A model generated the notes under the pieces. That model made no database searches and was not told the DNA's origin. It saw only the letters and a program-made list of their open reading frames with translations. This document shows positions 23,755-33,984 of a stretch of DNA of 47,741 bases, one piece after another. Position numbers and translations under genes: made by a program. This DNA is from Diplocarpon mali (taxonomy: Eukaryota; Ascomycota; Leotiomycetes; Helotiales; Drepanopezizaceae), in NCBI GenBank assembly GCA_024741835.1, contig JAENRP010000335.1:1-47741 (forward strand). The letters run 5' to 3'. The first letter of the stretch is position 1, and each line of letters opens with the position of its first letter.

Positions 23755-24593
23755 TTATTAATTATTATTAAGATAATTAGAATAAGCTAATTCTATTAAT
23801 AGATCGTATATAATCTACTCTTCCTTACGCTTCTATTAATATAACCTTATATTAGCTTAAGTATAGAGTTGCACCTTAGATAAGTTAGGACTAGATCTTT
23901 TTAAAACCGTCTAACTTATAAAAGAGATTAAACTAGGCAAAGGCTAGGCTAATAGTAGAAAGGATGCACTTAGCTTAAGAAGTAGCGAAAGGTAATATAA
24001 AATGCGCTTAAGAGAAAATGCATAAGTTTATAAATCAATATTAAAAGGAGATTGATTAGAAACCTAAAGATATAGTCTACCTTTTAATAAAAAATCTTAA
24101 GAACTACCGCCTTAGTAGGAAACTAGCCAATTAATAGGATAGTCCTTTTAAGGTTCTTAAGAAGGTAGGCAATTTATATTAGATTAAGCTGCCTATAGGT
24201 TTTATAATATATAATATCTTTGCGCTAAAGCTACTATTTAAAGATCCGCAGAACCCTTTGCCAAATTAGGAATAACCCTAGCCTACTATAGAAAAGATCG
24301 TTAAGTAAGAAGAGTATAAAGTATCTAAGATACTAAGTATACGCCTATCTTAAGGGAAACTAAAGTACTAGGTCAAATGGATTAGTTATAACCTTAATTT
24401 AAGTTAATATTATATATTAAATTTTATAAGATCCTTATATAAGATTTGCGACTTTTATTAGGCTAATCTTATAAAGCTAAGACTACCTTAAAACTTATAA
24501 GCTTAGCTAAAGGCTTAGGAAAGTAGTATAAATGATTATAGTCACTTAAAAGATAATAGGCCAGATGCAAAACGAGTTAGTAAACAAATTTAA
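23755..24593 (+). pseudogene. G2 pol, last part (integrase end and chromodomain)
   Basis: After the TTATT duplication the G2 frame continues exactly where it stopped at 17143. It reads the integrase C-terminal region, then the chromodomain with YKVSKILSIRLS near 24317 and the RDF-like tail near 24430-24520. It ends DAKRVSKQI with TAA at 24591, which shows the likely true end of pol in this family. Confidence 0.88.
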
Positions 24594-24767
24594 AAATATA
24601 TATAAAAACAATAATACTAGGCCTATTGCCCCCTCCCTTTATAACTCCTCCGACCCCTCTTCCTCCGCGCTTAAGGAGATAAGCTCTAACTCCATTTTAA
24701 AGCTAAAGCTCGCCTCCTATCTACGCCCCTGCTTGAAACGACCCTGACCTCCTTTTGCTACTACTAG

Positions 24768-25575
24768 TACCGCCCTATTAGCCGCTACGCCTAATGCGAC
24801 CCTTATTACTGCAAGCCTCCTTCTCCTTATAAGAGACTCTACCACTATAGCAGTCTGCTCTACTAATGCGGTAATAGACCTTAAGAGGCCTAGTATAGTT
24901 CGGCTAGATTGCTTTAACCTTATTAGCTAAGACTTAATAAGGTCGCTATACTCTTATTAAAAAGTTAGCAATCGATTTAATACTAATTCGAGTTTAACTT
25001 ATAGTAACTGTCGCCTAAATCCCCTTTAGCTAGCTTACTATAGCCTTAGTTATAGAGTAGAGCTCCGCAAGGCTAGTATACTTAAGTTAAGAGCAGCTAA
25101 TCAAAGCCTTTGCGCTAGCTATTAGCAAGAGGTTAATAAAGACCTAGGCGCGCTAGACCGCCTTTTAATAAAGCATCTTGCAGTTCCTTACCGAAACCGC
25201 CTATGCGTTATTATCATTACTATCATTATCCTCCTCTTACTACTAGGCAGCCTCCTTCTGCTACTCCTTAAGGGCTGCGGATAGTATTGCAAACTCCTCA
25301 CTAATATAAGAAGGAAGCTATAGATAAGTATTAGCTTAAATAGAACTTTAAAGTCGATTTAAAGTACTTATAAGGATGCACTCTACCTTTTGCTCCTAGT
25401 ACTAATAGCACTTCTTACTACGCTCCGACTCGAATTCGCACTTATACGTAATATCGCATATAAGGCGCCGCATGTACTAGTAATAATAAACGCAGTAGGC
25501 TACTGCAAGGGCGCCTGATGGCAAAGGGATCGGCATTATATATATTAGACGCGATTCGACCCTAGACTAAGGCAA
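24768..25575 (-). pseudogene. Antisense Cys-rich reading frame in G2, unknown function
   Basis: This is the counterpart of 8556-9362 in G1. The minus strand reads from about 25575: RVESRL, then PIPLPSGALAVAYCVYYY, YMRRLICDITYKCEFESERS, KKCY-x-x-EQKVEC (25385-25500). Then come ANTYLQLPSYISEEFA (about 25290-25340), an acidic Asp/Asn-rich stretch, and a long helical tail to about 24780. Four or five Cys survive in a C-x5-8 spacing. Stops are all TAG/TAA. The ATG at 25536 is probably created by RIP, since G1 has GTA and a common GTG ancestor explains both. Same-frame survival over about 270 codons in both copies supports a former gene, and antisense position suggests a separate promoter. Confidence 0.64.
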
Positions 25576-25826
25576 ACTTACTTATAGTAGTTAGTAATAG
25601 TAGTAGTAATTGTTTCTACTACTATATATTAGCCCTACGCTATAGTAGTAGGAGTAGGGGACTTATGCAGTTATATATAGTTATTATACTAAGGAAGGAA
25701 GATCCTATAAAGGGAAAAACAAATTTAAATATATAACGCAACTTGCGCTAAACTAAATACAGAATAGTACCATTTGTATAATAATACGCTAAGTACGTTA
25801 CTATACGAAAATCATTATAACCTACT

Positions 25827-25864
25827 AACGCTTATAGGCAAGCGTTCTCAAAGGGGGGAGGTAG
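25827..25864 (+). other. Hairpin and polypurine tract of G2
   Basis: The same 20-base hairpin as in G1 (AACGCTT/AAGCGTT arms) lies at 25827-25846. It is followed by CAAAGGGGGGAGGTAG next to the LTR at 25865. Confidence 0.76.
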
Positions 25865-26171
25865 TATAATAGCTGCACCTCTATTTAATGCAATTACTTA
25901 GGAGTACGGCGTTTTAAGGTTTCGCAATCTCGATTTGATATAGGGTTTTCTCGAATCGACCCTAAAGGTATAAAAGGATATTCTTATATAATATTATATA
26001 AATAGGCAAAGAACTTTAAGCTACTTATATATATAAGGGAGAAGGGTTCTCCTATAGGGAGGGCTCTCTAACTTCTTCGTTTCCTTCGTATTAGACCTAT
26101 AGAATACGCCTTTTGCACCACTTCTTGCTCCCATACTTGATCTTGCACTTCGGCGGTTCTGTGTCGTTATA
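25865..26171 (+). repeat. 3' LTR of G2
   Basis: It starts TATAATAGCTGCACC and ends GTGTCGTTATA. The last 70 bases are the least mutated version of this LTR in the window and show the ancestral GTGTCGTTA.. end. Confidence 0.9.
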
Positions 26172-27373
26172 GTAAATACTATATTATCGCCTTAATACCC
26201 TTTTGCCTCTTCTTTACTAAAGATTATAGTAATATTATTATTGCCGAGCTTTGAGACTGATATAAGTCGAGTATTGCCGAATGATAGAATATACTATATA
26301 TTATATAGCGTTAGTTTATTGTTAATGATATAGTCTCTATAGCTAATTGCTTTTGAGAGCGCGCCGTTTGCTATTCTAACTTACTTTAGGTTATTCTACT
26401 TCCTGATTTTAATAAAATCGTTTTATATACTAGAGAAGTGTCTTATAGCGCTAGAGTCTACTTTCTAAGAAGGCTGATCTGCCTTTAAGCTTAGAGCTAT
26501 CTTAATAGCTTCTATTATTAAGGCAACTTTACGTTTTAAGGAATAAGAGTAGACAGATGAGGTTATATTGTCTTTAGCTATCTAAGCTCTGGCTTTATCT
26601 CCTCCTCTCTTCTTCGACTAGCACTCTGCTTTCTAATGGCCAGATTTGCCGCAATTATAACATTTCCCTCCTCTTTCTCCCTTTTATATTCCTCTTTATT
26701 ATATTCCTCCTCTTCCTCTATTACCTCTGCCTTTGTATCTGCCTCTGCCTTTGTCTTTGCCTTTGCCGCTGTCTCTGCCGCGGCCTCCTCCTCTTGCGAG
26801 GTAGGCCTTAGCGATTAATATAGCTGTTTGCATAGCTATAAGCGCTACCTTTAGCTCTTATCTATATATTACTTTATACTCTTGAATTGCGACGATTGTC
26901 TCTTGCAAGGTTATAGGAGAGGTTTTAAGGTTAATTATAATTGAACTCTATATTCTAACTATTAGAAGACTATTAAGCAATTGCTTTTTTATCTAGGTGT
27001 TATTAGAAGGGTTGCTATAGCCTTAGAGGAGAGCTTGAATACTCTTGAGTTGTAAGACGTAGTTATTAAACGACTTAGAGTAGGGAATATACTTGGCCTT
27101 ATTAAACTGTTTAATCAAGTTTATATAAGTCTTAGAGTTCTTAATAAGTTTGCTCTCTCCTACTTTAAAAGCGTTTTAAAGAGCATAAGCATCGTCGACT
27201 TTAATCTAAGTGCGATACTTTCTATTAAGGCTAAGGGTAAGGCCTTTAGCTATAGTAGCTATAGCCTCTTAGTTCTTCTTTTCCTATTTACCTTTAGATT
27301 TGGCAGATTTCGAAGGAATAGGGCCGATGGCCTATTAAAGATAGCCATTTATGGCCAAGTTTTAAATAGTAGC
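26172..27373 (-). pseudogene. C1 gag and protease
   Basis: Minus-strand copia gag running from the G3 junction. A helical capsid region spans about 26850-27300 (KYIPYSKSFNNYVLQLKSI). A Gly/Arg/Lys-rich segment lies at about 26690-26790 (GRGRDSGKGKDKGRGR). It is followed by a nearly intact CCHC zinc knuckle, CYNCGKSGH-x-KAEC, at 26621-26662. Protease follows: WKVDSSAIRHF near 26440-26475 (family W-x-LDSGASRH) and NTRLISVSKLG near 26250, matching the usual NLISVSKL. Frame joins integrase at 12034 once G2 is removed. The N-terminal end is outside the window beyond G3. Confidence 0.88.
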
Positions 27374-27680
27374 TGTAATGGCTGTACCTCCACTTAGTGC
27401 AATTACCTAGGAGTATGGCGTTTTAAGGTTTCGCAATCTCGATTCGATATAGGGTTATTTCGAATCGACCTTAAAGGTGCAAAAGGATATTCTTATATAA
27501 TATTACGTAAATGGACAAAGAGCCTTAAGCTGCTTATATATATAAGGAAGAAGGGCTCTCCCTTAAGGAAGGCTCTTTAACTTCTTCATTTCCTTTATAT
27601 TAAACCTATAGAATACGCCTTTTGTACTACTTCTTACTCCTATACTTGATCTTGCACTTTGGCGATTCTATATTATTATA
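27374..27680 (+). repeat. 5' LTR of G3
   Basis: It starts TGTAATGGCTGTACC and ends ATTATA. It is the short form, without the 39-base duplication of G1. TATA-like GCTTATATATATAAGG lies near 27530. Confidence 0.92.
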
Positions 27681-29390
27681 TTAAATAAAGAAGTTCTTCT
27701 CTATTAAGGACGGCTTTTAATAATATCTTACTCCTTTTAAAAATCGATTTGCAATTATTTCGACTTTCGATAGAGTTAAGATCCTAGAGATCTCTTAAAT
27801 AAATTAAAAGCTTAAGTATAGCTTATTAATTAGTATAATTGAGAAACGCTTTCACTAGCCGGATTTTCTTAACCACTCCTTTTATAAAAGTGCTATAGGC
27901 ATAAGTTAAGAGAGCATTACGCTACTAGAACCCTTTTTTTATAAAACCCCTTTTTAACTAAATCACTACCGAAACTAAAATCGGTAAAATAAATTCCCTA
28001 TTAGCTAAAAGTTAGCAAACTTAAAATATACTTAGTTTATTTAAAGAACTAGCTTCTATAGGGAGTACCCTTACCCTAGCCCTTAGGGCTGGACCTTCCT
28101 TTGCCGCTAAGGGCAAGAGACTATAATACTATAGCTAAGCCAATTAAGATAAATAAGACTTTTCGAACCCAAACGTCTTATAAGGAATAGTCTTAGGTTT
28201 AAAGGAATCCTTATAATACTAAAATCAATTTAATCGATAATTGCAAAGTAAGATTAGCAAGATTGCTTAAGCTATCTTTGGCCTAAAGACTCTAGCTTAT
28301 TAAAGCCAAGAGATAGCTTAGCGCATATATTAAACTATTAAGCGAGATTCTACCTACCCTTGCGAGACTTAGCCTCTTTTAGAAGTCGATATAGATATAA
28401 AATAGCTAAAAATTCAGCTAATTGAAAAGATCACCCCCTTTAATAATAGAACCTTTCTAATATATAAGTAATAGTTAGCTTTAATCTAAGACCGATTGCA
28501 AGTTAATACTAACCTATATCCGAATAAGCGAGCTCGCTAAGCCCTTATTTAAAGATCTACCATAGGATAAGCTTAAACGTACCTTAAACCCTAGTACCTC
28601 TTAAAGACTAACCCCTTTTAAAACTATTAAAAAATAGTAGAACTGCTAAGCAATTACTTTTTAATTAGCTAAGAGGTAGACCTATTTTAATCTACTTTTT
28701 ATTACCTTTATATAAGAAAAGCCGATTATTCTAAAGAAACTTTCCCTTAGTTTTAAGCTTAATTCCAATCTACTATAATTTAAAGAGAGGTCTTAAGATT
28801 TAAGTAATTCTTCTTTATATAGAATAAGATTACCCTTTAGCTTAAAACTACCTACGCCTTAGCTAAGGCCTTTTAAGAGAAGGATTATACTATTATAGTT
28901 AACTAATTAAATGCCCTTAATACTAAACGCTAAAGTAATTAACTTCTTAACCCTTTAACTAAAAGTAAGGCGACCTTAGTATTATACTAAAAGATATCTA
29001 ATTCGCTCCTTAATAAGACCGCTCGCAGTCCGAGCGCTAGAAGTACTACTTGAGTTTCTAAGTCACTAGCCTTAAAGCTTACTACCCCTTTTTGCTAAAA
29101 TACGCCAGCTAAGGCTAGTTCTCCTACTTTACCCCTTAAGCAAGCCACCTATTAGACCTATAGTAAAACTGGTTACTATAAGACTAAATGCCCTTTTATA
29201 AGTAAGATCAATGCCTTAGAAGATATAAAGGAATCTAATCCGACTTTAGACTCAATTAAGAATAGGGTCGAAATAAAAGAAGATTAAGAAAATGAAAAGG
29301 CTTAGGAAAAGACTCCTACTTAAGCTTATAAAAGTATAACTTATTAAAGCTAGATCTTAACTCTTTAATAAAAGGGAAGCAATTCCTAAC
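27681..29390 (+). pseudogene. G3 leader and gag
   Basis: The first 308 bases match the G1 leader. The gag start codon is ATA at 27989 where G1 and G2 have ATG. The frame then follows G1 gag to about 29390, with a net loss of 6 bases that keeps the frame. The small deletion is near 28345-28365. The zinc-knuckle remnant is near 29155-29200 (SKTGYYKTKC). Confidence 0.8.
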
Positions 29391-31547
29391 CTCTTATACT
29401 ATTAGTATAAATAGACTTAAAGTATTATTATTAGCTTTAGTAGATACTAGAGCCCTTAATTACCTATTTTTAAATTATTCCCTTTTTATATATCTTTCAA
29501 AAGCGATTAGCTTTAAAATTCTTCTTCTTCCAGCCCTTATTCCTATTTATAGATTTTAAAATACTATTTGCATATAAGCTATATACTATATACGCTTTCA
29601 CTTAATAATTAATAGAAGGCATATTTACAACTGCCCTTAAGTTATTCTTAACCTAGGCCAGCGCAATACTATTATTAGAGTCAAATAGATGCGCTAATTC
29701 TAACTCAAACTTAATCTAAAGGAAAACTGATTTATATAACCTTTATATTACCTCCTATCTCCCTAATTTACAAAGGAAATTATTATTCGTCTTCCCCCTT
29801 TTAAATGACTTTAGATCCGATTTGATTATTAAGTTAATATCAATTGCAAAGAATAGGAAATAGCTATAGATAAAGCTTAATAGATTAATAGAAGATAGTC
29901 TTGCATTAATTTAATAGTCTTAGCTAGGCGTAAGATCCCTTTTACTATTACTAAGCTAGCGCCCTTGCCTATAACTAAGCCGGATCTAAGGAAATAGTCT
30001 AATACAAATCGATTATAATCTAATCCTATTTGCAAATATCCTAAAGCTGCGATTCCTATTTGTAAAATTAGCACTAATGCCTTTTATTATAATATAAAGT
30101 ATAAGGAGACTAAGTTCTTTTAAATTAATATTTATAAAGTAGATAGGATTTTAAAGGAAAGATATAAGCTTAAGAATCCTAATATTAAAAAGCTAATCAA
30201 CAATCGACTCTTAAAATAGTACTAATCTTTAAGATAAGCCTTTTTAAAAAGGGATATAGATACCCTCCCTTCCTATTAGTACTATAATTATAAGATATAG
30301 CTAAAAGGGCCTTTGCCTAACGCCTATTTGCCTCTCTACTATCAATCTATTAAGAAGCTTAAGGTTATAAAGGAGTACTTACTTGAGAATTTAAACAAAG
30401 GCTTTATTAAGATAAGTACTAGCCCCTTTGCTTCGCTAGTACTATTTATAAAGAAGGCTAACAGTAGCCTTTGATTTTATATAGACTACCGAAAGCTAAA
30501 CGCACTAACTCAGAAGGACGCTTACCTAATTCTAAGGATAGACGAGCTTTTAAGGCAAGTATCCAAAGCTAAGATTTTTATAAAACTAGATATTTAAGCT
30601 ACTTTCAATCGGATATAAATAGACTTTGAATTAAAGGAGTATACTACCTTTCAAACAAAGTACAGATCCTATAAATGCAAGGTTCTCCTATTTAGCCTTT
30701 ATAATAAACCTAGTACTTACTAGTAGTATATAAATGACGTTTTTTTAAATTACTTAAATGATTTTTATATAGTATATTTAAATAATATTTTAATTTACTT
30801 TAAGAATATTAAAGAGCATTAGGGTTATATTAAAAAGGTACTAAAACGACTCTTAAAGGCTGGCCTTTAAGCAGATATTAAGAAGTATAAGTTCTATATT
30901 ACTTAAACTTAATATCTTAAATACGTTTTAATAATAACTAAGATCGAACTAAACCTTAAAAAGGTTGAACTATTGCGCAATTAGAAGTATTTAAAAACTA
31001 TTATTAAAGTAAAGTCCTACTTAGGATTTTATAAGTTCTACTAATAATTCATTTGCAACTTTAGGCTAATTGCTAAACCCTTTTCTATTCTAACCCGACC
31101 GATAGTACCTTAGAATTGGATAGAAGAGTGCTAAATCGCTTTTAAAGAGCTTTATAAGCAGTTGCTCTCGATTTAGCGGATTTACCATTTTGACCCTAAC
31201 TTACCTACGAAGCTAGAAACTGATACTTCCGATAGCATTATCGCCAAAGTACTTTCTTAGCAATACTCTAATAAGCAATAGTACCCAATTGGCTTCTATT
31301 TACATATACTCTCTAGCTATAAACCTAATTAAGAAATATATAATAAAGAACTCTTTACTATTATTAAATCCTACTATAAATAGAGACCTAAGCTTATATC
31401 ACTTAAAGAGCGAGTTGATATTTACTCAAATCACTGCTCCCTTAAGTACTTTATAACTATTAAGGTTCTAACTGCGAAATAGTGCTAATAGATAGAATTT
31501 TTATCTAACTTCAATTTTTAAATTATATATACTTTTAGCAAAGATAA
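29370..31547 (+). pseudogene. G3 pol, first part (protease, RT, RNase H)
   Basis: It is in the -1 frame relative to gag, as in G1. Protease ALVDTRA at 29434 keeps the Asp. RT starts near 30300, with LVLFIKKANSSL near 30430 and YRKLNALTQKDAY near 30500, the least mutated version of this motif in the family. Catalytic box is YLNN near 30775. RNase H has ETDTSDSIIAK near 31210. C2 interrupts after 31547. Confidence 0.88.
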
Positions 31548-31780
31548 TGTAGCAAGGAGGTTCTCTGATAGTGAACTTGATAGTAAACTAGAAGAGGGCA
31601 CGAAGAAGTATGAGGTGCAAACGACGATATTAAGTGTCTTGATTCATAAGAGCTCTCTAACTACGAGCTATTTAACAAGGGCTGCCACTAAGTCATATAG
31701 CAGGTCATATGATATATCATATATATAATGTGTCATATAATAGATCATATGATAAATATATGACGGGCATACTTGCAATA
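31548..31780 (-). repeat. 3' LTR of C2 (left copy)
   Basis: It matches 36935-37167 with transitions only. About 31690-31765 holds a cluster of TCATAT(G)A palindromic words. Confidence 0.93.
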
Positions 31781-32060
31781 CACCCCTCTAGGGAGACCTT
31801 TAAAGGTACTCGCTAGTAATACATATGATATTATAGCTTTTGTTATAATCTACAGTTTCGCATGAAAAATCAACCTATAGATATTGGAAATAGAGTAGAG
31901 TTTGTTAGCGCGAAATCCACCCCTTTAAAAAGTCAAAATCAACTCGCGGGCCCGGCCTAGGAGTAAAAAAAATCACCCCTTAATAGAAGTATAAAAAAAA
32001 AATCACCCTTATAATAGAGGTGCAAAAAAAAATCACCCCTTAATCGAGGTACAGAACCTT
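31781..32060 (-). other. C2 3' untranslated region with one palindromic unit and a short tandem repeat
   Basis: Between the RNase H end and the LTR lies the polypurine tract, then an unmutated 23-base palindromic unit at 31942-31964. On the minus strand the unit reads TPRPGPRVDFD and ends at a stop about 40 bases on. Next to it (31967-32050) the words AATCACCCCTTAATAGAGGTRYA recur three times, separated by A-runs of different length. Confidence 0.7.
31942..31964 (-). repeat. 23-bp GC-rich near-palindromic unit, C2 copy 1
   Basis: Arms ACTCGCGGGCC and GGCCTAGGAGT around a central C. Minus-strand translation TPRPGPRV. It is the cleanest copy in the window, with no RIP change visible. Confidence 0.85.
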
Positions 32061-33800
32061 CATATTTAATAATTTGATAAAGGCGGCGTGGTTAGAGCTA
32101 TTTAAGCTCTTAGTGAGTCTATCAGCGGCGTTGTCTTTAGTATTAGTGTACTAGAGGTCCAAATAGCCTTTCTAAAGCTCTTGCCGAATATAATAGAACT
32201 TAATATCAATATGCTTCGTTCTCTAATGATATTCGGGGTTTTCGATAAGATAAAGGGCTCCTTAATTATCGCAGATCATCTCGACTTTAGTAGCGTTATC
32301 GCTAGCGTAGCCTATTTCCTTAAGTACCTAGCGTATCTAAGAGGCCTTTTATACGAATTTGCATATAGCAATATACTCTACTTCTATAGATAAGAGAGCG
32401 ATAATAGTCTATCGCTTAAAGGAGGCGGTAATTACCCTATTATTAAGGAAGAAGACGGCCCTAGAATAGGAGGCTCTACTTCCTCTATTACCTGCCTAGT
32501 CAGAATCGCAGTAGCTATACAATTTCTAAAGCTCTAAGTCAATTGTTTTACTTCCGAAGGTAGTATAATAGAATCGCGTTCCCTATAAGTATTATAAGAC
32601 TCGTTTTAAAGCTACTATATATTATAGCAAAGGATTAGTAAGGAATTTGCTAAGAATGGAGCAGTAGTATAGTATATCCTAACGCATATAATGCGCAAAG
32701 TACTATAGAGAACCACAGATCTCTTAGTATAGCTTCACTTCCTATAGAGTGGCTTAGCCTTCGAATTTGACCATATGAACTTCATAGCCATTAGCAAAAG
32801 GCGTTAGTACGCTCTTACAATTAGTTATATAAAAACGTTTAAGAACCTTATTAACATAGGCATCTTAATAAAGTAAAATCGTCCTATTTTATCAATCTCT
32901 AACTATATATACTCTTAAGAAGTAGTTAGCTAAGTCGCTACCTATAATCTTAAAGAGGTTGCGAAGATCTCTTTTAAACTTATTATATATATCACCCTTC
33001 TTTACTACTATAAGGAAGTCGTTAATGTAGGTAATAATAAGAATCCGAAAGGCGCAGTTGATATATATGCAATTATTAGTATCAAGAGGTTGAAAATCGA
33101 GCTTTTACAGCTCAGACTATAGCTTTTCTTACTATAGTCGTAGAGATTGCTTTAAGCTATATAAGGCCTTAAGAAGCTTAAGATAGTAGTCTTAAGGTAA
33201 AAGAACGACCTTATCTTAAGTATATCTAAGAGGTAACTTGATATAGATATTAAAGTCAGCTTTTAAATTAAGGAAAGCTATCTCAACGTCGAACTGATCT
33301 AGCTCGAAGTTGTATAGTACTATAAGCGCAATTGCGATCTTCTAAACCGCAGATTTGCATACTCTAGCAAAAGTCTAGTTATAATCTCGACTTTATTATT
33401 ATATATAGCCTTATATAACGAATCTGACCTTCTATTAGGAGATTTCCCCGTTTTAATCTCTTTTAGTTTTAAAGACAAGTCTCGATCCGAGTACTCTATC
33501 GTCTTTAGAGAGTTTTAAGCGTTTTACTACTACCTATATATTCTTATAAGCAAGGGAATTGTACTTAGAGTTGATCGCAGATCGCTATTCATTAGCGTTA
33601 GCGCAAGAGAGGGCTTATTCAACTGTTTTTAAGTCATTTAAGTAAGGAGAGTCGAGTAAGGCCATATAGAAGGCGCCTAAATAGGCTTCCTTATTATTAG
33701 AGTTATTAGCTTTGAATCCAAGAGCATAAGTTAAGCGAGTAGCTCTCTTCTCGAAAGGCTAAGGGTAAGCCTTATTCTTTAAACTAAAAGGTCTTCCTCT
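32060..33800 (-). pseudogene. C2 reverse transcriptase and RNase H
   Basis: Minus-strand frame. The RT catalytic box reads TYINDFLIV near 33010-33045 (YVDD with the first Asp changed to Asn). Upstream near 33250-33330 are the segments around FNLKADFNI and LRSLYGLKQ-like residues. RNase H at 32060-32620 has RQTIIALLSIEVEYIA near 32370-32420. Then come YLIENPEYH-RTKHINIKFYYIR near 32175-32240, a hallmark of copia RNase H, and NTKDNAADRLTKSL near 32085-32130. Stops are sparse. Confidence 0.87.
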
Positions 33801-33843
33801 CTTTCTTAAAGTTAAAAGCTCAGCTTCTCCTAAATCAGAATTA

Positions 33844-33974
33844 ACTCTTAGTCCTAGCCTAGGAGTGAAATTATCGTTATCGTAAGAGTCAGAATTAACT
33901 CGCGGTCCCGGCCTAGGAGTGAAATCACTATTATTATAAGAGTTAGAATTGACTCGCGGTCCTGGCCTAGGAGT
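33844..33974 (-). repeat. Three tandem 54-bp repeats carrying the palindromic unit (C2)
   Basis: 23-base cores lie at 33844-33866, 33898-33920 and 33952-33974, exactly 54 bases apart, so the array keeps the reading frame (18 residues per unit). On the minus strand the units read DFTPRPGPRVNS plus a variable (N/D)SYxN linker. The array lies in the linker between integrase and RT of the C2 polyprotein. Changes between units are C/T and G/A. Confidence 0.88.
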
Positions 33975-33984
33975 AAAATCACCT

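Larger units (their letters stand above)
12035..26171 (+). mobile_element. G2, second chromovirus copy of the G1 family, split by G6
   Basis: LTRs at 12035-12342 (308 bp) and 25865-26171 (307 bp) match the G1 LTR without the 39-base duplication. With G6 and one TTATT removed the element is 7521 bp, close to G1 (7554 bp without its duplications). It sits between C1 protease and integrase. A clean TSD is not visible: the 5 bases on the left are ATAGT and those after the expected end (CGTTATA) are GTAAA. ATAGT does occur if the LTR ended three bases earlier (CGTT). See findings. Confidence 0.92.
1990..27373 (-). mobile_element. C1, host Ty1/copia-like retrotransposon, split by nested insertions
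   Basis: C1 is the outermost element of the nest. On the minus strand its pieces read in order: gag and protease (27373 to 26172), integrase and reverse transcriptase (12034 to 9993), RNase H (2360 to about 1990). Removing G1 and one CCAAT repeat rejoins the frame precisely across the RT/RNase H boundary (YIIGQLA...). Removing G2 rejoins protease to integrase in frame. Its LTRs are not visible: its 3' end lies left of C0 and its 5' end right of G3, both outside the window. The order PR-IN-RT-RH defines Ty1/copia. It is less RIP-damaged than the gypsy copies inside it. Confidence 0.88.

Noticed and set aside
24565..24747. Plus-strand open frame of 60 codons
   Set aside because: It starts in the last codons of G2 pol in another frame and continues into non-coding sequence.
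26636..26818. Plus-strand Ser/Ala-rich open frame
   Set aside because: It is the complement of the Gly/Arg-rich end and zinc knuckle of C1 gag.
29877..30074. Minus-strand open frame of 65 codons
   Set aside because: It lies antisense to G3 pol and has no counterpart conserved in G1 or G2.
32181..32393. Plus-strand open frame of 70 codons
   Set aside because: It is the complement of the C2 RNase H domain.
33844..33974. CRISPR-like array of palindromic repeats
   Set aside because: Only three units, with in-frame coding linkers of similar sequence, inside a retrotransposon polyprotein of a eukaryote.
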